From Methanobrevibacter sp. (GTDB taxonomy: Archaea > Methanobacteriota > Methanobacteria > Methanobacteriales > Methanobacteriaceae), in assembly GCA_017434525.1 (NCBI GenBank), contig JAFRFD010000035.1, forward strand, positions 1-64,000: a DNA stretch of 64,000 nt, written 5' to 3'. Below the pieces are notes generated by a model. The model saw nothing but the letters and a program-made list of their open reading frames with translations. It had not been told where the DNA came from and searched no databases. How positions within the stretch are numbered: position 1 is the first letter of the stretch; the number at the start of each line of letters is the position of its first letter. The position numbers and the translations under genes were made by a program. Shown here one piece after another: positions 1 through 9,483 of this stretch.

Positions 1-95
1 AATCCTTATTTTAGTGGAAACTTCTTTGCAATAGCGGGGAAATTTTCTTATTTTTCCCTATAACATGCTCAGAAGTCTGTGATTTTTAACCATTA

Positions 96-140
96 TGTGC
101 GAATTAAAAAATTATAATGCTCCATATAAAGATTCGCACA
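96..140. repeat. 9-bp inverted repeat in a gene-free, AT-rich stretch (1-540)
   Basis: TGTGCGAAT at 96-104 is matched by its exact reverse complement ATTCGCACA at 132-140, enclosing a TATA-like stretch (CATATAAAG). The surrounding 540 bases are very AT-rich and hold no gene I can support. The repeat could be an operator or an RNA hairpin. The 15-mer ATAATGCTCCATATA inside it (114-128) recurs at 685-699. Confidence 0.4.
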
Positions 141-540
141 CTTAATATAAAAACTTTTTTAAAACGATGCGAGAAAATTAAATTATATAAATAAAAAATA
201 AAGATTAAAATTAATAAAAATCATGAAAAAAAGATATTAATTTAATTTGAAGTAAATTTTATGCTTTAAAATTAAAATAACATTTTGTATTTAAAATAAA
301 TATTTTTTAAAAATTTATTAAAATTAGGAGGTTCACACATTTTTCAAAAAAAATAAAGATTTAAATTCCAAATATTTAACCTTTTTTTCGTTCAAAAACT
401 CAAATTAATCATTTTTACAGAAAAACCAAAATTTCAAATAAACATCAATTGCTATTTAAATATAATTTAATAAAATATATAACTTAAAAAGTTTACCTAA
501 TTATACCCAATGAGCAACTCTTTGAATTAGGAGAATTGAT

Positions 541-669
541 ATGAAAGTTAATTTTGAAACTTATTTTTATAATAACTTGATAATTCATATTAATTCAATA
601 CTTTATTCAATGTATGGAATGAATTATAAACTGAGATTTCCCAGTTATTATTGTAGATTTGACCCATAA
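541..669 (+). CDS. possible small protein, 42 aa
   Basis: An ATG at 541 is preceded by AGGAG at 529-533, a spacing of 7 bases that suits a real start. The reading frame gives 42 residues, rich in Tyr, Asn and Ile, ending at TAA 667-669. Upstream is AT-rich DNA with possible TATA elements (around 460-480). I recognise no family. The good ribosome binding site is the only positive evidence; the composition is what random AT-rich DNA would also give, so the call is tentative. Confidence 0.3.
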   Translation: MKVNFETYFYNNLIIHINSILYSMYGMNYKLRFPSYYCRFDP

Positions 670-798
670 ATAAATATTTGCTTAATAATGCTCCATATAG
701 TATACGAGTATAAATTCCTCCATTTATTATCTGAATTTAGATTATAATCAATAAAGCTTTGATTTCTTTGATTTTAAAATATTAACCTTGCAATCAAA

Positions 799-1527
799 TT
801 ATTTTCCAGATAAAAAAAATAAGAATTCAGCATTGATTTCCTCATCAAATAAACAATAGATTTCGCTGGCACTTTTAACTTCTTTAATCAATGTAACCTC
901 ACTATTTGCCACATGTCCCAATTTTTTACCCTCAGCACAAACACATATTGCATTTTTATCATAGGCATTGAAATGATCCTTTTTTAAATTTAAAATCATT
1001 CCACTTTTAAAAGGCTCATAACCCTCATAGTATCTGGTACCTGTGATGTTAATTAAAATTTCAGAGGGATGATTTTTAAAGTATTCAATTTGATTGTCAA
1101 GCTCCTGGATTTTATCAAATTGGCCAAAAGCACGATACCAACATTTTTGGGATTCAACTGGCTGGTTTAGTTTATAAAAAATATTTCCTTTTAAACACAA
1201 TATTTCATAGGTTTCATCATATCCATTTAAGTCATCCAGAATACTATTTAAAGCAACATCATCTGCTTTATCTTCCCATTTTTTAAACATTTCAAGCTTG
1301 TCTTGGAAAACATCATCACTGAAATTCAACTCAAGGGACTGATTGTAACAATCAAAAGATTTATCAAATTCCTTTAAACTTTCTAAAATACCTGCTTTAA
1401 TATGGTAAAATTTTGAATTTTTAGAATCCTTAGTTATTGCAAGATTAATTTGTTTTAAAGCTTCTTTTTTATCTTCAAGCTTACTTGCTTTATCTGCAAT
1501 GGATTTTGGAGTTTCAAAATCATTCAT
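799..1527 (-). CDS. TPR protein with C-terminal HIRAN domain
   Basis: About 242 residues. The first ~145 residues form helical TPR-like repeats (for example FYHIKAGILESLKEFDKSF and ILCLKGNIFYKLNQPVESQ). The last ~85 residues read as a HIRAN domain, with the pattern ITGTRYYEGYEPFKSG, a D-K-N-A-I-C-V motif and a LGHVAN motif. HIRAN domains bind DNA ends or act as a recognition module in DNA-repair and restriction enzymes; TPRs bind proteins. The ATG at 1527 follows GTGATG and is preferred over the ATG at 1545, which has no ribosome binding site. It lies just downstream of the 1550-2452 gene on the same strand, probably co-transcribed. The 21624-22925 protein has the same architecture. The cellular role is unknown. 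Confidence 0.7.
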   Translation of the reverse strand: MNDFETPKSIADKASKLEDKKEALKQINLAITKDSKNSKFYHIKAGILESLKEFDKSFDCYNQSLELNFSDDVFQDKLEMFKKWEDKADDVALNSILDDLNGYDETYEILCLKGNIFYKLNQPVESQKCWYRAFGQFDKIQELDNQIEYFKNHPSEILINITGTRYYEGYEPFKSGMILNLKKDHFNAYDKNAICVCAEGKKLGHVANSEVTLIKEVKSASEIYCLFDEEINAEFLFFLSGK

Positions 1528-1549
1528 AATATCATCACAGTACATATCA

Positions 1550-2452
1550 TTATATATAATGCATAGGATTTTTAAAGTCTTTTAACTCCCACTGAATATC
1601 TTCCTGGTTGAATTTAGTCAACTGACTAGGATTTTCGTTAATTAACCTTTCCAAACCCCAAACACCACCGATATCATCCTGAGGATTGTAATCTCCTTTA
1701 TAACGTTTAATCAACGGATAATCCTTATCGTATTCAACTGTTTTTTTAACTTCAATCGTAAATGACCATCCATCACCGTAATCATATTCCCAGTAGAGTT
1801 TCTTGTTGTTTTCAAAATAATCATCAATAATAATTTCTTTGGAGTTAAGCTCACCTAGATTAAAACCTATATCTTCAAACTCATTTGTGATAACATCCCA
1901 TGAGTCTTTAAAAGTAAATCTTGAAAGATGATATCCTGAAAAATCCCACAATATTTTCATAATATTGTCCAACTCTTTAAATGTTATTCCAGCCGGAATT
2001 ATCAAATCCCTCCATGTCAGAGGCCTGAAATCATCCAATCTGACTTTAACATCATATCCTTTAAGAACATTTGTTTTTTCACGATTGTTGATTTTTGCAA
2101 AAATCATTTGTGAAAGTGCTGTGTTTACAATGAATCCGAAACTTCCAGGATTTAAAATTATTCCATCCACATCATCCATAAATCCTGAAAAATCGTTGAA
2201 TTCATAAGATATTGGAGTCTGATTTTTAAATATTCTTTTAAAATCATCAATATCACAGCATGCAGGAAGGAATATGTTTGGTCCCAACTGCAGAAACATT
2301 ATACCTCCATCGTCATTTGACGGACATATCAATGTTGCATCGCATAGATAATCCATTAACTCCTCTGCCAAATCCAACGGCATTGTATCGCCGGGATATT
2401 CTAAAATATTTTCAACAACTTCAACAATATGATCATTTTTTATATTTTCCAT
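1550..2452 (-). CDS. SseB-like plus pRiA4b ORF-3-like (TnpR passenger family) protein
   Basis: About 300 residues in two parts. Residues ~30-130 resemble the SseB N-terminal fold: ATLICPS, LPACCDIDDFKRIF, GIILNPGSFGFIVN. Residues ~180-290 match the pRiA4b ORF-3-like family, with WEYDYGDGWSFTIEV and YNPQDDIGGVWGLERL. That family was named from plasmid and transposon passenger genes but is widespread in chromosomes, and its biochemical function is not established. The start at 2452 follows AGGTGAAACA; the frame stays open upstream to a TGA near 2540 with no better start. It is followed at once by the TPR-HIRAN gene. The combination of the two domains is uncommon. Confidence 0.65.
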   Translation of the reverse strand: MENIKNDHIVEVVENILEYPGDTMPLDLAEELMDYLCDATLICPSNDDGGIMFLQLGPNIFLPACCDIDDFKRIFKNQTPISYEFNDFSGFMDDVDGIILNPGSFGFIVNTALSQMIFAKINNREKTNVLKGYDVKVRLDDFRPLTWRDLIIPAGITFKELDNIMKILWDFSGYHLSRFTFKDSWDVITNEFEDIGFNLGELNSKEIIIDDYFENNKKLYWEYDYGDGWSFTIEVKKTVEYDKDYPLIKRYKGDYNPQDDIGGVWGLERLINENPSQLTKFNQEDIQWELKDFKNPMHYI

Positions 2453-2684
2453 TGTTTCACCTAATTTCAAATCCTTAATTGGAATTTTCTTGTTTTTTAG
2501 ATAATATTTATTAAGTTCACTGCAGAAGGCATTATAAACTGAATATCACTTAAACATAATCATTCACATCTACCTCTTTATAATATTAGGTAGTTCTTCT
2601 ATCAACGAATTTGACATATTTTCACATTAAATAAAAAGAACATTCTCTAATTGTTATTAATTTTTGTTAAATATCCATAAAAAA

Positions 2685-3692
2685 TTATCCAATAAACTTT
2701 CTATGAGCAATTTTCACATTACTTTGGTTAACCATTGCATATTGCATTGTTGTATCAATCTGGACATGGCCTAATAAACGTTGAACTTGCTCAATCGGCA
2801 TTCCTTTATCAATTGCATTTGTTGCCATTGTCCTTCTGAATTTATGAGGATGAACCTTTTTAATATTAGCTCCACGGCCAAGTTCACGAATTCTTCTTTC
2901 AACACCATTAATTCCCAAACGATTATATGGCTTTTTAAATGATACAAAAAGTGCAGGATTAGAATCTTTTCTAGATGCTAAATACTTTTGCAAGTGAATT
3001 TTCGTTTTTGCATCAAAGTAAACAATACGTTCAGAGTCGCCTTTACCCAATACTACACACTCCCTTTCATTAAATAAAACATCATCAATATTTAGGTTTA
3101 CAAGTTCACCAACACGTATACCAGTAGAAGCTAAAAGTTCAATCATAGCAAGATCTCTGATTGTTTCACAATTATCCCTTAAAATTTCAAAATTTTCATC
3201 AGAAAGAACTTCCTTAACAACTTTTCTAGTTTTAATTTTATGAATTCTTCTAACTGGATTTTTCAGAATATAATCCTCATCTTCAAGCCAACTGAAAAAA
3301 CTTGAAAGTACTCTTCTAATGTTATCAATTGTTGATTTAGAAGCATCTGTTTGATTTTTATAATCCGCGAGATATTTTCTTAAATCATCCGTTGTAATCT
3401 ATTCTATTTTAAGTTTTAAACAATCAAGCATTTTATTAATTGTCGATTTATAATAATTAATCGTGCGTTCAGAACATCCCTCAACTTGTTTTGCTGAGAG
3501 AAAATTTTTCAATAAATCCTGATTTTCTCTTGATTCATCCAATGTTAATATTTTATCTTTTTTAATTATTTCAAAATCTTTCAAAATATTGTCTAAAGTT
3601 AAATTTAGTTCCTTAATTTGATTTTCATCTAAAAAAGGTTTCATGTTACTATTAATTGAATTAATTAATTCTGTTTTCAAGTAAATCACCAT
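2685..3692 (-). pseudogene. tyrosine recombinase (XerC/D-like) interrupted by one in-frame amber codon
   Basis: Reading from 3692 the frame gives an N-terminal core-binding (SAM-like) domain including CSERTINYYKSTINKML, then a TAG at 3399-3401 (codon 98), then in the same frame a complete catalytic domain. The catalytic residues are visible: Arg in TGIRVGELVNL, H-K-F-R in HKFRRTMA, His in LLGHVQIDTT and Tyr in MQYAM. Everything except the TAG is intact, so the loss looks recent. An alternative start is TTG at 3680 after GGTGAT. It sits beside silent hsdS cassettes, the usual place for the recombinase of a phase-variable type I system. TAG is an ordinary stop in this window, so readthrough is not expected. 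A sequencing error is possible. Confidence 0.8.
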
Positions 3693-3742
3693 GTAATAAT
3701 ATGATTTTATAAAATTTGAAATTTTTAATATTAGCACATTCA

Positions 3743-4812
3743 CTCCGATTTGCAGGATTTACAGATGAATGGGATTCAGGAAAATTTGATGATTTATTTA
3801 ATTTTCAAGTGGCAGGTGATATGAAAAAAGAATTATTTAATGAAGAATTAAATGATGAATTCAAATATCCTTTGTATGCCAATGCTTTAGAAAATGACGG
3901 AGTATTAGGTTATTATAAAGAATATAAATATAATCCTAACACTATAACAGTTACTGCAAGAGGAAATATAGGCCATGCAACTGTAAGGAAAAATAAATTC
4001 AATGCTATTGGTAGATTAATCATGCTAACTGCTAAAGATGATTTAAATATGGATTTTTTTGCAGAATATATTAATAGCAATGTTAAAGTACATATAGAAA
4101 ATACGGGCGTTCCACAATTAACTGCTCCAAGTTTAAAGATAAATAAACTTAATTATCCAAATTTAAATGAACAAAATAAGATTTCTGATTTTTTAATAAT
4201 GCTAAATAAAAAAATTGCTTTATTAGAAAAAAAACATCTGAAATATCAAGATTTCAAGAAATATCTGATGCAGCAGATTTTCGCACAGAAATTAAGATTT
4301 GATTATGACATAGTTAAACTCAAGGATATTGCTAAAATCAATAAAGGAAAACAATTAAATAAAGATGCAATGATTGAAGATGGAGAATATTATGTTTTAA
4401 ATGGAGGTAAAGAACCATCGGGATATACAAATTCATGGAATACTCCTGAAAATACAATAACCATTAGTGAAGGTGGAAATTCATGCGGTTATGTTAATTT
4501 CAATGAAGAAAAATTTTGGAGTGGAGGGCATTGTTATTATTTATCAAATTTGGACAACAATGTCAATGATTATTATTTGTATAGTTATTTAAAATTTAAA
4601 GAAGAATTCATTATGAGATTAAGAGTAGGATCAGGGCTACCAAATATCCAGAAGGGAGATATTGAAAATTTTAAAATCCAAATTGTTTCAGAAGATAATC
4701 AGATAAAAATTAGTAATTTATTGTTATCTTCTGATAAAAAAATAAATTCAATTAAAATCCAAAAAGAAAATATTGAAAATTTCAAAAAGGGACTTCTCCA
4801 ACAAATGTTTGT
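3743..4812 (+). pseudogene. hsdS: silent hsdS cassette with two target-recognition domains, no native start
   Basis: The frame begins exactly at the conserved LRFAGFTDEW block that follows the start region in intact HsdS, but the SEKLVPK-type N-terminus and ribosome binding site are absent; only a TTG at 3716 without a Shine-Dalgarno is available. It carries TRD1 (~residues 15-160), the central helix with FKKYLMQQIFAQKLRF, TRD2, and the C-terminal helix ending GLLQQMFV. Instead of stopping after FV it reads through into the antisense strand of the facing cassette (to 4969). It is opposite in orientation to hsdM and the expressed hsdS genes. It is best seen as a donor of specificity sequence for DNA inversion. 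Confidence 0.75.
4268..4297 (+). repeat. hsdS central repeat, inverted copy 1
   Basis: This 30-base stretch encodes the MQQIFAQKLR part of the central HsdS helix. Its reverse complement at 4834-4863 differs at one base (29/30). Related copies in the same orientation as hsdM lie at 6095-6124 (hsdS) and 7312-7341 (hsdS). Recombination between the two facing copies would move TRD2 from the + cassette to the - half cassette. Confidence 0.8.
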
Positions 4813-5409
4813 TTATATTTTAATGCAGACAATTCTTAATTTCTGTGCGAAAATTTGCTGCATCAAATATTTTTTAAAATCTAAATATGCGTTAAATTTC
4901 TTTTCAAGTAATTCAATTTTATTATCTACAAAAGTCAGGAAATTAGCAATTTTTTCTTGTTCTTTATAAGATGGTGCATACATTTTAATATCAGAAAATT
5001 GGGGATACATTAATCTTAATCTTTCAAGAAGAGAACCTTGAGAATAGTTTTTAAATTTGTTTAAACTCTTTTCTGTTTGGAATAATTGGGAGAAAAATAT
5101 TGAATTAACATTTTCCTTAGATTTTAAAACTATATAATCAGCACTTGTTATTCCTTCATAAGATGAAATTCCAGATGCACCTTTCCACATAAACATTGGA
5201 TTATAGACTAAATCACCTTTTAGAACATGTTTCATTGATTTTTTATCTTTATTTGTCCTATCACTACCTAATTCTGATCGTTTCAATACTCCATCGTTTA
5301 TAGTAACAGACAATACTTCCAAGTTTTCAAAATTCCTTTCATTTTTATTATCAAAGAATTTGTTTAAATATTGTTCTTCCCATACATCGTCAAATCCACT
5401 AAATCGGAG
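4813..5409 (-). pseudogene. hsdS: silent hsdS half cassette (TRD1 only)
   Basis: From 5409 the frame starts at LRFSGFDDVWEEQY, again exactly at the conserved block and without the native start; a TAA lies just upstream and the first possible start is a TTG at 5322. It encodes one TRD and the central helix FKKYLMQQIFAQKLR, then ends after six unrelated residues. TRD2 is missing. Its missing half is plausibly the TRD2 now attached to the facing + cassette, since the two share the 30-base inverted repeat. It lies downstream of hsdS (5525-6733) in the same orientation. Confidence 0.75.
4834..4863 (-). repeat. hsdS central repeat, inverted copy 2
   Basis: Reverse-complement partner (29 of 30 bases) of 4268-4297, lying in the half cassette. 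The 536 bases between the two repeats hold TRD2 and the tail of the + cassette. Confidence 0.8.
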
Positions 5410-5411
5410 TT
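5396..5411 (-). repeat. hsdS 5' repeat (AACTCCGATTTAGTGG)
   Basis: These 16 bases are identical to 7892-7907, near the start of the intact hsdS at 6751-7929. They mark the exact left limit of the silent half cassette's homology. The + cassette begins with the related CTCCGATTTGCAGG at 3743. Such a shared 5' block is where whole-TRD exchanges would occur. Confidence 0.7.
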
Positions 5412-5524
5412 GGTAAAAATTAAATTAAATGAACAAAATAAATATAAAAAAAGAAAAAAATTATAAAAAAACATTAATAATTAATTTTATTAACTAATAT
5501 TCATTTTATAAAAAAATTTAGCAC

Positions 5525-6733
5525 TCAAACAAACATTTGCTGGAGCAATCCTTTCTTAAACTTTGAAGTATCATTTATACTATTTTCTAACATACTGATT
5601 TTCAAGTCTACATCTGATAAAATATTAATAATCTTTTTTTGTTCTTCAAGAGAGGGTAATAGAACTGGAATAGTACTTAATGTTTCATTGTTCAATGTAA
5701 TGCCTTTGGCTGCTTGAGATCCATATTTTAAGATATTTATTGAACTCAAATAATAATACATATATTCAGTCAGAACATCTTTATTTTTCCATTTAAAGTT
5801 ACAAATAGCTTCATTAGTGTACATATCTTCTGTTAATATGCCTAATTTTCCAATAGATAGTTTAAAGCTCATTAATAAAGTGCCTTTCTTAACAGGTTCT
5901 TTATTTTTACTTCCATCAGAAGTAATTTTTTTAGTAGTTTGATTAATGTATTTTCCTTGATTCATATCGGCAATAGATAACCATTTTAAATCACCATCCC
6001 AAAAAGAAGGGTTGCTAGTTGATGGAGTAAAACCTTTACCTATTAAACTAATATCTCCTAAAAGATACTTTTCCCATTCATCAGTAAAATTAAATCTTAA
6101 TTTCTGTGTGAATATTTGTTGCATCAAATACTTTTTGAAATTTTTGTATGCGTGATATTGTTTTTCCAATAACTCTATCTTAGCATTAATAAAAAACAGG
6201 AATTTTCCTATTTTTTCTTGTTCTTCAAATTGGGGAACATTAAATTCTAATTCTTTTAATTGATTTGTGCTAATAAAAGGTTGATCACTACCTACAGAAT
6301 TCTTTAAAACAAATCTAAATATTTCTTTGTTTAATAATTGAAATATAAATTCTTTATTTATTAAATCTTCGTTTACAAATATTTTTCCAACTCTTTGATA
6401 TAATATTGATATTTCATCTTCTTTGGTTAGTTTAGCTATTTTTAATTTATTATTTGTTATGGGCCTATTCAATGCTAAAACAATATCATTTGCTTTTAAA
6501 ACTAAACCCGGATATTTGTCCAAATAATCTTGTGGCAAATAATCTTTTGTTTCCCAAGACACTTTACCATAAGAAACATTATCTATTTTCAAGAGTGGAA
6601 TTCCTATTTTTGAATATTCAGAAGCTTTAAAACCTTTTCCAGATTTAATATCTAAATTATCTTTAAATTTTTGTGAAACCCATTCATCATTAAAACCTGC
6701 AAATCTAAGATTTGGAACTAATTTTTCAGCCAT
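5525..6733 (-). CDS. hsdS: type I restriction-modification specificity subunit HsdS (second)
   Basis: 402 residues, the usual length for HsdS. It has two target-recognition domains separated by a conserved central helix (FKKYLMQQIFTQKLRF, ~residues 195-210) and a similar C-terminal helix (FKKGLLQQMFV). HsdS recognises the two halves of a bipartite DNA site and holds the HsdM and HsdR subunits. The ATG at 6733 follows GAGGTTATGAT. It lies 17 bases after another complete hsdS (6751-7929), so two different specificities can be made from one transcript. Its TRDs differ from those of its neighbour; only the N-terminal, central and C-terminal blocks are alike. Confidence 0.9.
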   Translation of the reverse strand: MAEKLVPNLRFAGFNDEWVSQKFKDNLDIKSGKGFKASEYSKIGIPLLKIDNVSYGKVSWETKDYLPQDYLDKYPGLVLKANDIVLALNRPITNNKLKIAKLTKEDEISILYQRVGKIFVNEDLINKEFIFQLLNKEIFRFVLKNSVGSDQPFISTNQLKELEFNVPQFEEQEKIGKFLFFINAKIELLEKQYHAYKNFKKYLMQQIFTQKLRFNFTDEWEKYLLGDISLIGKGFTPSTSNPSFWDGDLKWLSIADMNQGKYINQTTKKITSDGSKNKEPVKKGTLLMSFKLSIGKLGILTEDMYTNEAICNFKWKNKDVLTEYMYYYLSSINILKYGSQAAKGITLNNETLSTIPVLLPSLEEQKKIINILSDVDLKISMLENSINDTSKFKKGLLQQMFV

Positions 6734-6750
6734 ATATCATAACCTCGTCT

Positions 6751-7929
6751 TTAAACAAACATTTGTTGTAATAACGATTTTTTAAATTTATTTATTTGTA
6801 TAATTTGATCTCCAATTTGATTAATTTTTTCATCAATTTTCGCCAACAAACAAACAATTCTCTGCTGTTCTCCAATTTCTGGAACAATAATTTTTATATT
6901 TAAAAATTCTTTTGGAGATATTCTTTTAGAACCGGTTCCTGTAGATAAATTCTCTAATTTTTCATAAAATGATTTTCTAGAAAAATAATAGTAAAACCAT
7001 TTAGGTTCTATCTCTCCTTTGAAATCAAAAGATGGAATATCGGATGAAGTTAAGTATCCATCCAGTTCTTTAGGTACAATTCCAAAGGCACCTTTATGCA
7101 AATTCTGTTTGCCATAAATAAATTGTCCCGATTTTCTAATGAATTGTTTTGTTGCACCTTCAATTTCAATAGTTTTAGATTCACGAATAGTTATTCCTTT
7201 TAAATTTAATTTAACAGTCAATCTTTTATTTATGTCATCACTACCTTCAATTTTACTTTCTACTAGAAAATCTTTAACTTTTTTTGTTTTATATTGGCAA
7301 TTTTTATTAAATCTTAATTTCTGTGTGAAAATCTGTTGCATTAAATACTTTTTGTATTCTTGATATTGTTGATATTTTGATTCCAACAATTGTTCTTTTT
7401 TAGTAATTTCTTCAAGAAGTCCAATAATCATTTTTTGTTCATTAATTGAGGGAATTCTAATATTCATCACTTTAAAATCCTTAGGGTATAAATGGACAAT
7501 AGATACTCCTTGAGCATATTTAGCAATTTCAGTTTTCTTTTGATTTAAATAATAAGTAATAAATGGAGCATATTGATTAGTTTTAATGACTGTAATATCT
7601 CCACCAATTGCAACTTGATCTTTTTGAATGCATGAAGCAGTTGCTAAATCAATTGCAGTTTCACCAGAACAAGGTATTAAAATATCATTCTTTTCAGATA
7701 ATTTAAGTTCATTTTTATTTAAATCTGTTTTTGACTCAATGTTGTAAATCATTTCATTATATTTTGTATATAACTCACCATATCTCACACATTCAATACC
7801 ATAATTGGATATATCATTTTTAGAAATCCCTTTACCTTTTGAAAAAGTTGCAACATCATTTAATGTAACTTCATTCCATTCATCAGTGAAACCACTAAAT
7901 CGGAGTTTAGGTACCAATTTTTCACTCAT
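6751..7929 (-). CDS. hsdS: type I restriction-modification specificity subunit HsdS (first)
   Basis: 392 residues with the two-TRD layout: N-terminal SEKLVPKLRFSGFTDEW, TRD1, central KKYLMQQIFTQKLRF (~residue 200), TRD2, and C-terminal FKKSLLQQMFV. It determines the DNA sequence modified and cut by the HsdM/HsdR complex. It starts 10 bases after hsdM stops, with GAGTTGATTTT before the ATG. It shares the 16-base 5' block with the silent half cassette and the central repeat with all other hsdS copies, so it is the likely recipient for TRD exchange. Confidence 0.9.
   Translation of the reverse strand: MSEKLVPKLRFSGFTDEWNEVTLNDVATFSKGKGISKNDISNYGIECVRYGELYTKYNEMIYNIESKTDLNKNELKLSEKNDILIPCSGETAIDLATASCIQKDQVAIGGDITVIKTNQYAPFITYYLNQKKTEIAKYAQGVSIVHLYPKDFKVMNIRIPSINEQKMIIGLLEEITKKEQLLESKYQQYQEYKKYLMQQIFTQKLRFNKNCQYKTKKVKDFLVESKIEGSDDINKRLTVKLNLKGITIRESKTIEIEGATKQFIRKSGQFIYGKQNLHKGAFGIVPKELDGYLTSSDIPSFDFKGEIEPKWFYYYFSRKSFYEKLENLSTGTGSKRISPKEFLNIKIIVPEIGEQQRIVCLLAKIDEKINQIGDQIIQINKFKKSLLQQMFV
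7892..7907 (-). repeat. hsdS 5' repeat, copy in the expressed gene
   Basis: Same 16 bases as 5396-5411 and same orientation. Recombination between these two direct copies would delete or replace the TRD1 part of the expressed hsdS. Confidence 0.7.
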
Positions 7930-7938
7930 AAAATCAAC

Positions 7939-9483
7939 TCACTCAAAAATTGGAGCTTGGATACCTAATTCATCACAATATTTTTTAATTTCAGCATCCA
8001 CTTTTTTCATTTCTTCATTTATCTTACGTAGTTCTGATACTACTTCATCCAAGTCAATTGGTTCCTCTTCTTCAAAAGTATCCACATATCTTGGAATATT
8101 TAAGTTAAAATCATTTTCTTCAATTTCTTCTAAACTAGCTTTATGAGAATATTTTTCAATTTCTTCACGGTTTGCATAGGTATTTACTATTTTTTCAATG
8201 TCTTGAGGTCTTAGTTTATTTTGATTTTTAACTTTTTCAAATCCTTTAGATGCATCAATGAATAATATATCTGCATCGTCTTCTCTGCATTTTTTAAAGA
8301 CTAAAATTACTGTTGGAATACTTGTTCCATAAAATACATTTGCAGGAAGTCCGATTACTGCATCCAAATAGTTTTTCTCTTCAACTAAATATTTACGAAT
8401 AACATTTTCTGCTGCTCCCCTAAATAATACTCCATGAGGCAATACTATAGCCATTGTTCCATTTTCATCCAAGTGATATATCATGTGCTGCAAGAATGCA
8501 TAATCTGCTTTTGATTTTGGAGCTAATTTTCCATATGCTGAAAATCTCTCATCATCCAAAAATCTTTTATCTGCAGACCATTTTGCTGAAAATGGAGGAT
8601 TTGCTACAATTGCTTCAAATTTTGTGTCAAGATGTTGTGGGAATTCAAGTGAATCTCCTTGTTTTATATCAAAGTCCCCATATTTTACACCGTGAAGTAT
8701 CATGTTCATTCTTGCAAGGTTGTATGTTGTCTGGTTTAGTTCTTGACCGCAGAAATCACCTACTTGAGCTTCTTTTGATACTCTTAAAAGCAGAGACCCT
8801 GATCCGCATGTCGGGTCATAAACATTTCTGAGCTTGTTTTTGCCTAAAGTTACAATTTTTGCAAGTATTTTTGATACTTCCTGAGGAGTATAAAACTCTC
8901 CTGCCTTTTTACCGGCACTTGATGCAAATTGACTTATTAAGTACTCATATGCATCACCTAAAATATCAGATTCATCATCATCTAACTTAAAATCAATATC
9001 ATTAAGGTTCAGTAGGATTTTTGAGATTAATTTGTTTTTATCATCATCTGAACGTCCGAGTTTTGATGAATTTAAATCAACATCTTCAAATAAGTTACTA
9101 AAATCATCTTGACTTGCAGTACCCATAGAAGAATTACTGATATAGTTTAGAGATTTGATTAAATCTTCTAATATAAAGTCATTGACCTTTGCTTTTTCAA
9201 TAATGTTACCAAATAAGTATTGTGGTTCTAAAAAGTATCCTAATGCAATTAATCCTTCATCTTCCAAATCTTCTTTATATTCATCATCTTGCCAAGCTTC
9301 TTCGAAAGTAAGTTCATCTTCTTTTAACTCTTCATTCATGTGCAATTCTAATTTTTCAGACAGGTATCTGTAAAAAATGAATCCTAAAATATAGTTTTTG
9401 AACTCATTTGCATCCATGTTTCCTCTTAACTCATCTGCTATTGCCCAAAGTTTACTTTCTAAGCTGTTTTGATAATTTGACAT
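7939..9483 (-). CDS. hsdM: type I restriction-modification DNA methyltransferase HsdM
   Basis: 514 residues. The N-terminal helical HsdM domain begins NYQNSLESKLWAIADEL. The catalytic domain has the SAM-binding motif DPTCGSGSLLL (~residue 225) and the adenine-methylation motif NPPFSAKW (~residue 295), so an N6-adenine methyltransferase is expected. The ATG at 9483 follows AGGTGAATAA. It is the centre of an operon reading from 10689 down to at least 5525: unknown protein, one-TRD HsdS-like protein, HsdM, HsdS, HsdS. hsdR lies upstream on the same strand. Confidence 0.95.
   Translation of the reverse strand: MSNYQNSLESKLWAIADELRGNMDANEFKNYILGFIFYRYLSEKLELHMNEELKEDELTFEEAWQDDEYKEDLEDEGLIALGYFLEPQYLFGNIIEKAKVNDFILEDLIKSLNYISNSSMGTASQDDFSNLFEDVDLNSSKLGRSDDDKNKLISKILLNLNDIDFKLDDDESDILGDAYEYLISQFASSAGKKAGEFYTPQEVSKILAKIVTLGKNKLRNVYDPTCGSGSLLLRVSKEAQVGDFCGQELNQTTYNLARMNMILHGVKYGDFDIKQGDSLEFPQHLDTKFEAIVANPPFSAKWSADKRFLDDERFSAYGKLAPKSKADYAFLQHMIYHLDENGTMAIVLPHGVLFRGAAENVIRKYLVEEKNYLDAVIGLPANVFYGTSIPTVILVFKKCREDDADILFIDASKGFEKVKNQNKLRPQDIEKIVNTYANREEIEKYSHKASLEEIEENDFNLNIPRYVDTFEEEEPIDLDEVVSELRKINEEMKKVDAEIKKYCDELGIQAPIFE

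Noticed and set aside
3399..3401. Amber codon in the recombinase read as pyrrolysine
   Set aside because: Several other genes in the window end in TAG (for example at 19552-19554, 40386-40388, 45965 and 61874), so TAG is an ordinary stop here. No pyl gene is in the window.
4801..4815. AACAAA-TG-TTTGTT near-palindrome at the hsdS cassette junction as a serine-recombinase crossover site
   Set aside because: It encodes the conserved QQMFV end of HsdS and is also at the 3' ends of the intact copies. The neighbouring recombinase is of the tyrosine type, so the resemblance is probably accidental.
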